NCBI RefSeq assembly: GCF_030440425.1
Contig: NZ_CP098023.1
Coordinates: 3,780,501-3,844,500, forward strand
DNA length: 64,000 nucleotides
Direction: 5' to 3'
From: Microbulbifer sp. MI-G
GTDB lineage: Bacteria; Pseudomonadota; Gammaproteobacteria; Pseudomonadales; Cellvibrionaceae
Each line of letters begins with the position of its first letter. The first letter of the stretch is position 1. Made by a program: the position numbers and the translations under genes. The notes under the pieces are model-generated. The model did not search any database. It was not told where the DNA came from and saw nothing but the letters and a program-made list of their open reading frames with translations. Shown in pieces: positions 24,801 through 34,561 of this stretch.

Positions 24801-26315
24801 ATGAAAAGAAGTCATCGCCCAGAGCCACAGGGGCGCCCGTTGCGACCACTGAAGACACTGCTCGCCGCCGCCCTGTTGGGCCTCGGCGCCCTCCAGGCCC
24901 AGGCCGATACCCTGTGGGATATCTATACCCAGGCCCTGGACAACGACCAGCAACTCGCCGCAGACCGCGCTGCCTACCATGCGGGGATTGAGGCCAAGAA
25001 TCAATTCCGTGCGGCATTGTTGCCGCAGGTCAATGCCACTGTTCAGGCGGCAAGGGTGGATACGGATAACTCCAGCAATGCCTCAACCGTTGTGGGAGAT
25101 CGTTTTGCTACCCCACCAGATATCGTGGACTTCTTTCTAAGGTCAACGGGAACCACTCAAAACAGAACCTACAACGCGAATTTGTCCCAGGCAATCTTTA
25201 ACGCCCCCGCCTGGTTCGATTACCAGCAGGGCAAAAAGCAGACCGAACAAGCCACCGCAGAGTTCAGCGCCAACCAGCAGGGCATGATGATCCGTGTGGC
25301 CACCGCCTATTTCGATGTACTCCGCGCCTACGATGTGCTGGAAGCAGCCATCGCCGAGGAGCAGGCCCTGGCCAAGCAACTGGAGCAGACCCAGCAGCGC
25401 TTTGAGGTGGGCCTGACCGCGATTACGGATGTCTACGATTCCCAGGCCGCCTATGACAGTTCAGTCGCGCGCCGTCTCACCGCCCAGGACGACCTGCTCA
25501 GTGATTTCGATGCCCTGTCGGTACTGACCGGCGGCTACCACGACGCCGTGGCGCCATTGAATGCCGGGTTCCAGGTGGCGGCGCCGGTACCGGCGGAGCG
25601 CGCCGACTGGGTGGAGTTTGCCCTGGCCAACAACTTTGAACTCAAGGCCGCACGGCTCAATGCCGAGGCAGCCCGCTACAATGCCCGTTCCGCAGCCAGT
25701 GAACACCTGCCCACACTTACTGGAACACTGACCTATAACAAGTTCACCTCAAATGGCGAAATACGTGAAAAATATCGGGACTTCAGAGGAGAGGCAATTA
25801 CAAACTTTCCTCGGGATTTGGACAATCGAGACACCACTGCAGCGCTCACCCTGGATATCCCAATCTATACGGGCGGGCTACTCAGCGCCAATCGTCGCCA
25901 GGCCCGCAACCTGTCTTTCCAGGCCCAAGATCTGCGCAACCTGACCGAGCGCAATACCATCCAGACCACCCGCACCCTGCACCGCGCGGTAGTTACCGAC
26001 GTTTCCCGGGTTTCGGCCCGCCAGCAGGCGGTGGTCTCCGCCAAAAGCGCCCTGGACGCTACCCAGGCGGGCTACGAGGTGGGCACCCGCAATATCGTCG
26101 ATGTCCTGCTGGCGCAGCGCACCCTGTTCCAGTCCCAGACCGACTATGCCAATGCGCTTTACGACTATATTCTCAACACCCTGAACCTCAAGCAGGTCGC
26201 CGGTCTGCTGTCCCCCAAGGACCTGCAGGAGCTGGACGCCATGCTGAATCCCGAGCGCACTGTGCCCCGGGTTGCCGAACCCAACCCCACCCGCCCGCCG
26301 GCATCCTCCCGATAA
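24801..26315 (+). CDS. tolC: Outer-membrane efflux channel TolC
   Basis: I choose ATG 24801 (504 residues), with AGGAAG about nine bases upstream; it begins the signal peptide cleaved after LGALQAQA. The mature start DTLWDIYTQALDNDQQLAA is typical of TolC. The two OEP repeats follow, with VATAYFDVLRAYDVLEAA and the second-repeat QAGYEVGTRNIVDVLLAQRT. TolC forms the trimeric channel for type I secretion and drug efflux. Its place near nudF-type genes and waaA is the one seen in Pseudomonas, with envelope genes inserted between. Confidence 0.93.
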   Translation: MKRSHRPEPQGRPLRPLKTLLAAALLGLGALQAQADTLWDIYTQALDNDQQLAADRAAYHAGIEAKNQFRAALLPQVNATVQAARVDTDNSSNASTVVGDRFATPPDIVDFFLRSTGTTQNRTYNANLSQAIFNAPAWFDYQQGKKQTEQATAEFSANQQGMMIRVATAYFDVLRAYDVLEAAIAEEQALAKQLEQTQQRFEVGLTAITDVYDSQAAYDSSVARRLTAQDDLLSDFDALSVLTGGYHDAVAPLNAGFQVAAPVPAERADWVEFALANNFELKAARLNAEAARYNARSAASEHLPTLTGTLTYNKFTSNGEIREKYRDFRGEAITNFPRDLDNRDTTAALTLDIPIYTGGLLSANRRQARNLSFQAQDLRNLTERNTIQTTRTLHRAVVTDVSRVSARQQAVVSAKSALDATQAGYEVGTRNIVDVLLAQRTLFQSQTDYANALYDYILNTLNLKQVAGLLSPKDLQELDAMLNPERTVPRVAEPNPTRPPASSR

Positions 26316-26321
26316 TCTCGG

Positions 26322-26351
26322 CCGGTGAGTGGGCCCGAGTTCGCTCACCGG
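26322..26351. terminator. Convergent hairpin between tolC and waaA
   Basis: ccggtgag (26322-26329) pairs perfectly with ctcaccgg (26344-26351) around a 14-base loop and overlaps the waaA stop codon. No T-run follows, so it is a candidate only. Confidence 0.35.
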
Positions 26352-27640
26352 TCCAGGCCAGCGGCCAGGCCCTCAATCTCATCCAGCAAGCGCTGCAAAG
26401 CGCCTTTGTTTGCCTCCGCCACTCTCCTGCCCCGTTGACCGGCCCCTTTGCGGCGGGTATCGCTTTCCAGCCAGGCGCGCAACTGTCGCGCCAGGGATTC
26501 CGCATCCCTGGCAATCGCCATACCGCCGGCCTCCACCAGCAGTTGCGAGACCGTGGCAAAATTGTGCAAAAACGGGCCGCAGACTACAGGTACACCCCAG
26601 GCCGCAGGTTCAATCATATTGTGCCCACCGACAGGCACCAGGCTACCGCCGACAAAGGCCACGTCACAGGCGCCATAAAAACGCAGCAATTCCCCCATCG
26701 TATCGCCCAGCAAAACCTGATCCCGCGCCACTGGCGCACTGCCTTCACTGCGCCTGACCACCCGCAAACCGCGCGCCCGGCACAGCTGTGCAACACTGCT
26801 AAAACGCTGGGGATGGCGGGGCACCAGGACGAGCAGCAAATCCGCAAATGCCCGCTGCAATATTGAGAAAGCATCCAGGATAATGCCGTCCTCACCATCG
26901 TGGGTGCTGGCCGCAAGCCACACCTTGCGATTGGCAAAGCCGCGCCACTGGTGCGATAGCACCTGGGCCTCGCTCGCCAGGCCCAGATCAATATCCAGAT
27001 CAAACTTAATATTTCCGCCGGCTACAATCCGTTCTTTGGGCAAACCCAGTGAGAGAAAACGCTCTGCATCCATGGGGTATTGAGCCACTACCCGTTCGAG
27101 ATCCCGCAGCATGGCGCGGGTAAATCCGGGAAACCGCCCATAACCGCGCGCAGATTTTTCACTCAAACGGGCATTGACGAGCAGGCTGGGGATGCTCTGC
27201 TTCCGGCAAAGGCGCAACAGATTGGGCCACAGCTCGGTTTCGACAATCACCAACATACTGGGGCGCAGGGCTTTCAGAAACGGGACAAGGTATTCGGGCA
27301 GATCGTAGGGGAGATAATAGTGCAGCAGGCGCCCGCCCAGAACAGGACGCAGTGCCTCGCGCACCCGCTCAGAACCCGTGGGTGTACTCGTCGTCACCAG
27401 CCACTGCCACCTGGGGTGGCGTGCGGCAAGCCTGTCTATCACTGGTATTGCCGCGAGGGTTTCCCCCACGGAAACGGCATGCACCCACATCAGGGGAGCG
27501 CGGCTGAGACGCCCGGGTACCTGCCCCAGGCGTTCCCGCAGACGCTTGCGGTACGCGGGCTGACGGCGGCCCCGCCACCAAAGGCGAAAAAGAACGAACG
27601 GTAACGCGATGCGAAAAAACCAGGAGTAGAGCGTCAACAT
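26345..27640 (-). CDS. waaA: 3-deoxy-D-manno-octulosonic acid (Kdo) transferase
   Basis: The 431-residue protein has an N-terminal membrane-anchor helix (LYSWFFRIALPFVLFRL) and the Glycos_transf_N start YRKRLRERLG. The family features are WVHAVSVGET, ETELWPNLLR and the C-terminal FVGGSLVPVGGHNMIEPAAW. WaaA adds Kdo to lipid A precursor in the inner leaflet of the inner membrane. The length agrees with E. coli (425). It is convergent with tolC. The neighbouring genes to the right are LPS-core-type genes. Confidence 0.95.
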   Translation of the reverse strand: MLTLYSWFFRIALPFVLFRLWWRGRRQPAYRKRLRERLGQVPGRLSRAPLMWVHAVSVGETLAAIPVIDRLAARHPRWQWLVTTSTPTGSERVREALRPVLGGRLLHYYLPYDLPEYLVPFLKALRPSMLVIVETELWPNLLRLCRKQSIPSLLVNARLSEKSARGYGRFPGFTRAMLRDLERVVAQYPMDAERFLSLGLPKERIVAGGNIKFDLDIDLGLASEAQVLSHQWRGFANRKVWLAASTHDGEDGIILDAFSILQRAFADLLLVLVPRHPQRFSSVAQLCRARGLRVVRRSEGSAPVARDQVLLGDTMGELLRFYGACDVAFVGGSLVPVGGHNMIEPAAWGVPVVCGPFLHNFATVSQLLVEAGGMAIARDAESLARQLRAWLESDTRRKGAGQRGRRVAEANKGALQRLLDEIEGLAAGLDR

Positions 27641-27741
27641 GAACAGGTGTTATCAAACATTCCGTACCCGCAGCCCGGTGCAGGCATCCGGGTTCCTATC
27701 TTACACCTAGGAAGCACCATCGAGCCCCAGGTATTTCGTGC

Positions 27742-28765
27742 TCAGCAATCGACAACACGATAAAAATCCGAACGCGCCCCAAAGACACCGCATGCCATAC
27801 CGACAGAGCGACACAAACGCAACCAGGGCCGCGAGCCCAGGCGTCGCCCCCCCAGGATCAACCCCAGTGCACAACTCACACCGGCCATCAGGAGCTGAAA
27901 AACCGCCGAGATCAAAATGCTGAACCGACTCCGACCCGAGGCGAGCTTCTGCTTAGCCAGGGTGATGCCCGCTGAATATTTGCGCCGGGACAACCAGCGC
28001 ATATTGGCGCGGCACTCCGGTACAGCTTCATACACCCTGGCCTCCACACAGTGCACGATCTCTCCCCCTGGCACTGTATTCGGTAAAAAACAAAACATCC
28101 TCCCCCCCGAATGGATCCCGTTCATCAAAGCGCAGGCCAAAGGTACGAATCGCTTCCATGGGAATAAGGACATTGTTGGTGGCGCAATAGTTAAGCCGGT
28201 CACCAGTTTCGCGTCGCTTGCGGGAAAAAAATCCGGAATAGAACTCAGGCACAGAGTCTGGCAACTGCCTCACCACACTGCCACTGACCACCGAGTGTCC
28301 GCCAATTGCCTGTGCGTAGCTAAACAAACGGATTAACCAGTCCTGCGCCACCCACTCATCATCATCAATAAAAACCAGGTAATCCGCCCCTTTGCGCTGT
28401 GCCTCTGAGATGCAGCGATTGCGCGCATAGGGAATGCCCCGGCGCTCTTCCAGAACACAGAGGATTGGCAGTGGAAACTCTGCCGAAAGGGATTCGACCA
28501 GCTGCGCCCCCTCCCTGCCTACGGGATCGTTGTCCACTACCGTCACAGTCACCGCAGCATCTGGTGGCAGCTGGAGCACGGCGAGACTCTGCAAGGCACC
28601 ACGCAGCTGATTCGGCCGTTTGCATGTGCAAATACAGATATCCAACAGTAATGGCAATGTAAACTCCAATGACAGCGGAGAATCGGCTGTGGGTTCGGCG
28701 ATAGGCGGGCAGCCTATACCCGTCGCGATTGCCTGTCTATAATACTGTGCTTGCGAGATTGCCAA
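27742..28765 (-). pseudogene. GT2-family glycosyltransferase with a single-base frameshift
   Basis: From about 28765 the frame encodes a GT-A enzyme: DICICTCKRPNQLRGALQSL, VVDNDPVG, GIPYARNRCISEAQ, the metal-binding FIDDDEW, and FGGEDVLFFTEYSARG. It then runs into 11 unrelated residues and a stop. In the next frame the sequence continues smoothly as EIVHCVEARVYEAVPECRAN through a membrane-like tail to a stop at 27742. One missing base in the C5 run at 28064-28068 (C6 needed) restores a protein of about 341 residues. Whether this is a mutation, phase variation or a sequencing error cannot be told here. The exact start (28765 or a later TTG) is also unsure. It is probably an LPS-core glycosyltransferase. 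Confidence 0.75.
28738..28743 (+). promoter_or_regulatory. Consensus -10 box for the GT4-YrbL pair
   Basis: A perfect TATAAT lies about 97 bases upstream of the GT4 start. No good -35 hexamer is present at 16-18 bases. It overlaps the 5' end of the divergent GT2 frame, which makes an upstream GT2 start less likely. Confidence 0.4.
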
Positions 28766-28839
28766 GCGCCCAGACGGGCTTGGCTAAGAGAGGCACAAGT
28801 ACTGGTAACCCCCGCACCCTATTCCCGGTCAATCCATCC

Positions 28840-29970
28840 ATGAAAATTATGCAATTGCTGCCCGCTCTCAATGCCGGGGGCGTCGAGCGCGGCACACTCG
28901 ATTTGGCTCGTGCACTGGCTCGGGCCGGACACCAATCGACGGTAGTATCCAGTGGCGGCGCCATGGTGACACAACTGGAGTCCGAAGGGTCACAGCATTT
29001 TACACTCCCTATCCATAAAAAATCCTTTATCAGCTTATTACAGGTTCGTCCACTTAGACAACTTATCTCGAAAGAGCAGCCGGATATTCTCCACGTCCGC
29101 TCACGGGTTCCCGCCTGGCTTGCCTATTTAGCCTGGCGAAAACTCGATGCAATAGGCCGTCCGCACCTGATCAGTACCGCGCACGGCCTGTACTCCATCA
29201 ATCCCTACAGCGCCATTATGGCGAGAGCAGAGCGGGTCATCGCCATTTCCGAATGTGTGAGCACCTATTTACTGAATAACTATGCAGGCTATCTGCAGCA
29301 CCGCCCGGAAATTATCTATCGCGGGGTAGACACCGATGAATTCAATCCCGGCGTGCAGGCCCCAGCCGGTTGGCGCAACGACATTGAAGCAGCGTTTCCG
29401 AACTTGCGAGGCAAGCGCTGGCTGTTATTGCCCGGCCGACTGAGCAGATGGAAAGGCCAGGAAGACTTTATCCAACTTATCCTGCGCTTAAGCCGCACCC
29501 GCAACGACATCCATGGCATTATTCTCGGTAGTGCCGAGCCCAATAAGCAGCGTTACGCAAAAGAACTCAAGCAAGCGGTCACTGATCTGCATTTGGACCA
29601 ACACCTCACGTTTGTCGGCCATCGCAGCGATATCCGCTACTGGTACAGTGAATCCGCGCTGGTGTATAACCTGTCCAAACGGCCGGAACCCTTCGGCCGT
29701 ACGGTGATTGAGTCCGCCGCTATAGGCACACCTATTATTGGTTACAATATCGGTGGCCCCGCTGAGTCACTTGGGGCCTGTTTCCCTCAGGGACTGGTAG
29801 ATCAGAATGATACAGAAGTTCTTTTTACGCGCACCCAGGAGTTACTTGAAGGCCCCCGGCAAAGAGCCCGTCTTGCGGTCCAATTCACACTTCAAAGACA
29901 AGTCGAGCGCACACTTGCCGTCTACCGTTCCCTGCTCAACACATCCCCCGGAGACCACTCCGGTGATTGA
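28840..29970 (+). CDS. GT4-family glycosyltransferase (LPS core)
   Basis: I choose ATG 28840 (376 residues), since MKIMQLLPALNAGGVERGTL is the usual GT4 start. The C-terminal donor domain has LLLPGRLSRWKGQEDFIQLI, VGHRSDIRYWY, and RPEPFGRTVIESAAIGTPI with the E-x7-E-like motif. It resembles the heptosyl/glucosyl transferases of LPS-core loci. Its stop overlaps the GTG of the next gene by eight bases. The sugar specificity is not readable. Confidence 0.88.
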   Translation: MKIMQLLPALNAGGVERGTLDLARALARAGHQSTVVSSGGAMVTQLESEGSQHFTLPIHKKSFISLLQVRPLRQLISKEQPDILHVRSRVPAWLAYLAWRKLDAIGRPHLISTAHGLYSINPYSAIMARAERVIAISECVSTYLLNNYAGYLQHRPEIIYRGVDTDEFNPGVQAPAGWRNDIEAAFPNLRGKRWLLLPGRLSRWKGQEDFIQLILRLSRTRNDIHGIILGSAEPNKQRYAKELKQAVTDLHLDQHLTFVGHRSDIRYWYSESALVYNLSKRPEPFGRTVIESAAIGTPIIGYNIGGPAESLGACFPQGLVDQNDTEVLFTRTQELLEGPRQRARLAVQFTLQRQVERTLAVYRSLLNTSPGDHSGD

Positions 29971-30628
29971 CCTGAGCCACAGCAAGCCCTTTGCCAGCGG
30001 CGGCAACCGCCTGTGCTACCGCCACCCCCAGGATTCGCGGTTATGCGTAAAGGTGATGCGCCCCGGACGGGCAGCCGAGCTGCTGGGCCGCGCACCCTGG
30101 TACAAGCGCTGGCGTGGTGAGGGCAGATTTGATGACAACCTGCGTGAACAGCAGGGATATGCGCAAAGGGCGATACAGCGAAACTCCGAAGGCCTCTGGC
30201 AACATCTGCCGCGCTGGTACGGTATACAGGAGACCAGTCTAGGCCCGGCTGCAGTGACCGATATGATTCTGGATGCAAACGGCGCTCCCGCACCCACCCT
30301 GCGCCAATACCTGAATAAACAGGGATTTGACCAGGAGGTGCGCGAAGCGCTACAGCGCTTTGCCCTCTGGCTGCTGAAATACGGTATATTGACCAAAAAC
30401 CTGATTGCGCACAATCTGGTACTCTGTCGACAAAAGGGGCAACTGCAGGTCTATGTTATTGATGGCCTGGGCTGTGCCTCCCTATTGCCCCTCGCGAAAA
30501 TTTCCAACTTCTTCGCCAAACGCTATATCCGGCGACGAATCCAGCGTATGTGGCTGAGAGCGGAGTGGGAGATCTCCGACAAGAAAGTGCCCTGGAGAAA
30601 GTTTGAGTCCTACGGTTTAAAGCGCTAG
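29963..30628 (+). CDS. YrbL-family protein (kinase-like fold)
   Basis: I choose GTG 29963 (221 residues), inside the end of the GT4 gene, with GGAG about 10 bases upstream. The sequence matches the PhoP-regulated YrbL family: KPFASGGNRLCYRHPQDS near the start, then LCVKVMRP (Lys of a kinase-like fold). It continues with a mid part with LREQQGYAQRA, and LIAHNLVLCR plus VIDGLGC late in the chain, in the place of catalytic and metal loops. YrbL of enterobacteria is under PhoP/PmrA control; its function is unknown, but phosphorylation of LPS core has been considered for this fold. Coupling to a GT4 gene in an LPS cluster supports a role in core modification, which is inference. Confidence 0.8.
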   Translation: MIDLSHSKPFASGGNRLCYRHPQDSRLCVKVMRPGRAAELLGRAPWYKRWRGEGRFDDNLREQQGYAQRAIQRNSEGLWQHLPRWYGIQETSLGPAAVTDMILDANGAPAPTLRQYLNKQGFDQEVREALQRFALWLLKYGILTKNLIAHNLVLCRQKGQLQVYVIDGLGCASLLPLAKISNFFAKRYIRRRIQRMWLRAEWEISDKKVPWRKFESYGLKR

Positions 30629-31515
30629 CGGATTGACAGTCCACAGCGGCGAAGCAGCGCCCGCGCACAAACAAGATACTGATCCAGGGGCACTCGTTCC
30701 GATTGCGCAATCACTTCCTCCCAGCGTTCGCCAACCACCCCCTGATCCACCAGCCTCTGCACCGCCGCCCGAACCTTATTGGCCCGAGAACGGCAGGGAA
30801 CGCGGATAACTCCCACCCGCGCGCGGCTCTGCAATGATTCGAAGAGCATCGAAATGCTGTCTTCACTCACCCAGATCTGTTCCGCCGCCGCCATTTGCGC
30901 ATGCACCCAATCCGGGGAACAGGACCGCCAGTCAACCAAATGCGCTTCTCTCCCGGCAAGGCTTTCCAGCAAGCCCTCGGGCGTGCGCCGGCTGTTCGAC
31001 AGGTACCAGTCGAGGGGCTGTGATAACAACTGTTTTACCTGGCGGCGCACAGGCCCGTCATCCCAGCAGAAGTGCCTGCTCGGGCCACCGAGCAATATCA
31101 GACCGCGTCCCGACCGCGCGGCGTTATCGGGCAGGGGGCCTGTCAGGGCCCCCTGGCTGAGAATGACATTCTCCAGGGGCGGTGGGCGATCGTGTTCCGG
31201 GACAATCGCAAAATCAAACCAGCGAAATGGGAATTGGGGTCGATTGATGGCGACGGCACGTCCACCGTAACGGTAGCGTGCCGCCAGCATCGGCAGGCGG
31301 GTTCTGCGGCCAGTGCCGATATGGAAATCCGGTCTGGGCAGGCTGGAGAGCCCTTTGGCAAGCCCCATGACGATACCATAGGCGGTTACCGACAGGGGTA
31401 TATCCACGCAATTCAACTGCCCGCCATAACTGCTGTCAAGACCACGGACCAGCGCAGCACTCTGTTTTTCGTGCGCGCGATTACCGTCGAGAAAACGCCA
31501 AACTGTCAGCGGCAA
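30625..31515 (-). CDS. ELM1-like putative glycosyltransferase
   Basis: The 296-residue protein begins WRFLDGNRAHEKQSAALVRGL, the signature of the mitochondrial-fission ELM1 family. It continues with a mid GRGLILLGGPSRHFCWDD and a C-terminal AEQIWVSEDSISMLFES. Bacterial ELM1 proteins are GT-B-like and lie in LPS/glycan loci; no reaction is proved. The start is a TTG at 31515 after GGGATGG, as no in-frame ATG exists. It converges with the YrbL-like gene: the stop codons overlap within gctagc. Confidence 0.8.
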   Translation of the reverse strand: MPLTVWRFLDGNRAHEKQSAALVRGLDSSYGGQLNCVDIPLSVTAYGIVMGLAKGLSSLPRPDFHIGTGRRTRLPMLAARYRYGGRAVAINRPQFPFRWFDFAIVPEHDRPPPLENVILSQGALTGPLPDNAARSGRGLILLGGPSRHFCWDDGPVRRQVKQLLSQPLDWYLSNSRRTPEGLLESLAGREAHLVDWRSCSPDWVHAQMAAAEQIWVSEDSISMLFESLQSRARVGVIRVPCRSRANKVRAAVQRLVDQGVVGERWEEVIAQSERVPLDQYLVCARALLRRCGLSIR

Positions 31516-31840
31516 GAGACCATCCCAGAGTACAAGCTAGAGAAGAGAGCAGCCGGACGCCAGCCGCGTCCCGGAAGACCGAGAAAGCGCAATGCTACCG
31601 CAAGCCTCCCGGCTATTGAAGCCCAATGCCATTCCGGATAGTCTCGCGCCCCTATTGGCTCCGGTAAAGTGACGGGACTGATCCCAAGTGCCCACGGGTC
31701 CAGTATGACCAGATGTTAGACCTATTACCTGTACCCTAAACTGCCGTCTGTCGTAAACTTTCACGAAAACCAACGCAGCGGTATGGCTTCAATATGCAAT
31801 GCCCTGCTACTGACTGTTAAACGCACTGAACCCAATTACA
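31516..31840. other. 325-bp intergenic region
   Basis: It lies between divergent genes and should hold promoters for both the ELM1-like gene and the O-antigen-ligase/ugd pair. Small frames here lack ribosome-binding sites and family resemblance. I see no clear operator. Confidence 0.4.
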
Positions 31841-33148
31841 ATGATGTTTGAATCTGGAAGTACACCCCCCCTCTCTTTCCCAACTCCCTATCGGCAGCAG
31901 GAGTCCAAGTGGGTTGCCGGGTTACTGCAACTGGCACGCCTGGGACTGTTCCTGCTGTTATGTGGTTTTTATCTGGCGCCGAAAGTTTCAGGAGTGCAAA
32001 CCAGTTTCTATTTGACTCTCCTGCCGGCCTCCCTGCTGCTGATGCTCTGGCGAAAGGACTTTCGCTTTGTGTGCTCATGGCAGTTCATTGCCTTCCTGAG
32101 CCTGCCGATAATACTTGCTTTATCGACGCTCTGGGCCAGCGGCGACAATGCCGATGTGCAGCGGGAAGCCCCTTACTACTGGAAGCTGGTACTCTATCTG
32201 GCTCTTTTTTACGCTGCCATTTACTTCCTACTGGAGCATTGTGGCGATGCGGTACTGCACCAGCTATTGCTGGCTCTGATTGCAGTGGGTCTGTTCTCCG
32301 GCCTCATGTCATTGGCAGCCTATGGGTTTGCCGATGGCTTCCAGCGCCTTCACCGTATCGGTGGAATATCCCTGCAGGGCAATATCGATAAGACCGCGAT
32401 GCTGTTTGGATTCCACAGCTTGTTTTGCTGCTACGGCATCGCCCGGACCTCGCGACTTTGGCGCATACTGTCCTGGAGCGGTTTGTGTGTTTCCTGTGTT
32501 TATGTAGTCCTGTCACAAACCAAAATCCCCATCGCAATGGCGGGGGCGGCGGTGCTGCTCGCGGCCCTGATTACGCCATCACGCCTGCTAAAGGCATTGG
32601 TATTGTTGGCAGTGCTCGTCGTTATTCCCGTGACCTACCTGATTCTGTTTGGCGATCTTCCCCTGCTGCACCGGGGCACGGCCTACAGCATTCGCCTGGA
32701 GCTTTGGGGCAAGGTCTACGATGAACTTATGCGCTCCCCAATCATGGGTTCCGGCCTGGTTCACAAGCAATTTATCGAGATGGGCCGTCTGCTGCCACAC
32801 CCGCACAACTACCTGCTGGATGTAGCGCGTTTTTCCGGGCTGCTGGGCATCCTTGCCTGTGCCTGGCAGGGCCTTGGTGCCCTATCAACGGTATTGAGCA
32901 GGAAAAAGCTGCTGAGCTGGATTCCTGGCTTAGTTGTGGTCTGGTTTTTGTTCGGCGTTCTGGCCATGCTGGTATATGCGCAACAGCCCCTGGTCAAACC
33001 CAGCTATATCTGGTTCTTCTACTGGGCGCCACTTGCCATCCTGTTGGCGCGCAGCTACCGGGAGTGCAATCAACCCGGGTCTGTGGAAGCACCTTGTCCC
33101 CAAGTATTTCGCAACCGCCATTATCCAACCAATGAGCCACAGGTATGA
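31841..33148 (+). CDS. O-antigen ligase-family membrane protein
   Basis: The 435-residue protein has about ten to twelve membrane helices and a Wzy_C/WaaL-type large loop: [19 protein letters not shown] before it, a central periplasmic loop with [18 protein letters not shown], and the conserved [17 protein letters not shown]. WaaL transfers O-antigen or similar polymers from undecaprenyl diphosphate to lipid A-core at the periplasmic face. A Wzy-type polymerase is the alternative; the lipid A-core gene context favours ligase. It is coupled to ugd (ATGA overlap). Confidence 0.82.
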   Translation: MMFESGSTPPLSFPTPYRQQESKWVAGLLQLARLGLFLLLCGFYLAPKVSGVQTSFYLTLLPASLLLMLWRKDFRFVCSWQFIAFLSLPIILALSTLWASGDNADVQREAPYYWKLVLYLALFYAAIYFLLEHCGDAVLHQLLLALIAVGLFSGLMSLAAYGFADGFQRLHRIGGISLQGNIDKTAMLFGFHSLFCCYGIARTSRLWRILSWSGLCVSCVYVVLSQTKIPIAMAGAAVLLAALITPSRLLKALVLLAVLVVIPVTYLILFGDLPLLHRGTAYSIRLELWGKVYDELMRSPIMGSGLVHKQFIEMGRLLPHPHNYLLDVARFSGLLGILACAWQGLGALSTVLSRKKLLSWIPGLVVVWFLFGVLAMLVYAQQPLVKPSYIWFFYWAPLAILLARSYRECNQPGSVEAPCPQVFRNRHYPTNEPQV

Positions 33149-34488
33149 ACGTCACTGTTTTTGGCACCGGCTATGTGGGCCTGGTGCAGGCCGCCGTACT
33201 GGCAGAAGCCAGTAACCGGGTAGTTTGTATTGACATCGATACCGATAAAATCGCCCGCCTAAAACAGGGGGAGATTCCCATCTATGAACCCGGCCTTGAG
33301 CCGATGGTAAAAAACGGGATCGCCACGGGGAATCTGGTTTTCTCTACGGATGCCGCTTATGGCGTGGAACACGGGGAGCTGCTCTTTATTGCCGTTGGAA
33401 CCCCACCGGACGAAGACGGCTCTGCCGACCTGCGCCATGTACTGACCGTGGCCAGGACCATCGCCGCGCACATGGATTGCAAGAAATACATTATCAACAA
33501 ATCCACGGTGCCTGTGGGGACAGCAGACAAAGTGCGTGCGGCGATCGGGGAACAACTGGCCAAGCGCGGCATACCCGACCTGCCATTCGATGTTATTTCC
33601 AACCCCGAGTTTCTCAAGGAGGGCTCTGCGGTTGCCGACTGCATGCGCCCGGACCGCATCGTGATCGGCACCTCGGAAGCCGAGTCCGAGCAGAAACTCC
33701 GCCACCTGTATGCACCTTTCAACCGCAACCATGAAAAGATTCTGGTAATGGACGTGAAAAGCGCCGAGTTGACCAAGTATGCCGCAAATTGCATGTTGGC
33801 AACAAAAATCAGCTTTATGAACGAGATCGCCAATATCGCCGATAAGGTTGGGGCAGATATTGAGGCGGTGCGCCAGGGGATTGGCTCGGACCCAAGGGTG
33901 GGCTACCAGTTTATCTATGCCGGCATCGGCTACGGTGGCTCCTGTTTTCCGAAAGACGTTAAAGCCCTGATCTCCTCCGCGCGACAACGGGGTCTGAGCG
34001 CAGATATTCTCACTGCGGTGGAATCCCGCAACGAGCGACAAAAGCATTACCTGGCTGACAAAATCCTGGCCCATTTCAATGGCAACCTGAATGGCCGGGT
34101 CTTCGCGCTCTGGGGGCTCTCATTCAAACCCAATACCGATGATATGCGCGAAGCCCCCAGTCGCGTGCTTATGGATCGACTGTGGGGGCAGGGCGCTACA
34201 GTGCGCGCCTTTGACCCGCAAGCCATGGAGGAGTGCCTGCGGATCTATGGAGCACGGGATAACCTCGTGTTATGTGATTCAAAGAATGACGCCCTTCAAG
34301 GAGCAGATGCCTTGATCATTGCAACCGAATGGCAACAGTTTAAGGCCCTGAATACCGGCGAACTCAAAGCGGCACTCAAGACACCGGTGGTTTTCGACGG
34401 GCGCAACCAGTACGAGCCCGATGAACTGGGTGAAGCCGGTTTTGAATATTACTGCGTGGGACGACCGGATCTCACCACTGCCCGGTAA
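33145..34488 (+). CDS. ugd: UDP-glucose 6-dehydrogenase
   Basis: The 447-residue enzyme has an N-terminal NAD Rossmann motif ([19 protein letters not shown]) and the catalytic stretch [16 protein letters not shown] with Cys. A C-terminal UDP-binding domain holds [19 protein letters not shown]. It oxidises UDP-glucose to UDP-glucuronate, a precursor for LPS, capsule or aminoarabinose. The start overlaps the ligase gene's stop by four bases. Related UDP-mannose/GDP dehydrogenases are less likely because the start and C-terminal motifs are Ugd-like. Confidence 0.93.
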   Translation: MNVTVFGTGYVGLVQAAVLAEASNRVVCIDIDTDKIARLKQGEIPIYEPGLEPMVKNGIATGNLVFSTDAAYGVEHGELLFIAVGTPPDEDGSADLRHVLTVARTIAAHMDCKKYIINKSTVPVGTADKVRAAIGEQLAKRGIPDLPFDVISNPEFLKEGSAVADCMRPDRIVIGTSEAESEQKLRHLYAPFNRNHEKILVMDVKSAELTKYAANCMLATKISFMNEIANIADKVGADIEAVRQGIGSDPRVGYQFIYAGIGYGGSCFPKDVKALISSARQRGLSADILTAVESRNERQKHYLADKILAHFNGNLNGRVFALWGLSFKPNTDDMREAPSRVLMDRLWGQGATVRAFDPQAMEECLRIYGARDNLVLCDSKNDALQGADALIIATEWQQFKALNTGELKAALKTPVVFDGRNQYEPDELGEAGFEYYCVGRPDLTTAR

Positions 34489-34517
34489 GCCAGCCAGTGC
34501 GCGCACCGAACCCATAC

Positions 34518-34543
34518 AAAAAACCGGCATCTACCGGTTTTTT
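34518..34543. terminator. Bidirectional terminator between ugd and ilvE
   Basis: aaaaaaccgg (34518-34527) pairs with ccggtttttt (34534-34543) around a 6-base loop. It works in both directions and sits between the convergent ends of ugd and ilvE. Confidence 0.8.
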
Positions 34544-34561
34544 CTTCTCGGGAATATCCCC

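Noticed and set aside
27742..28203. 153-residue minus-strand frame as an independent gene
   Set aside because: Its useful part is the direct continuation of the GT2 protein after a one-base shift; its N-terminal part is the wrong frame of the GT2 gene.
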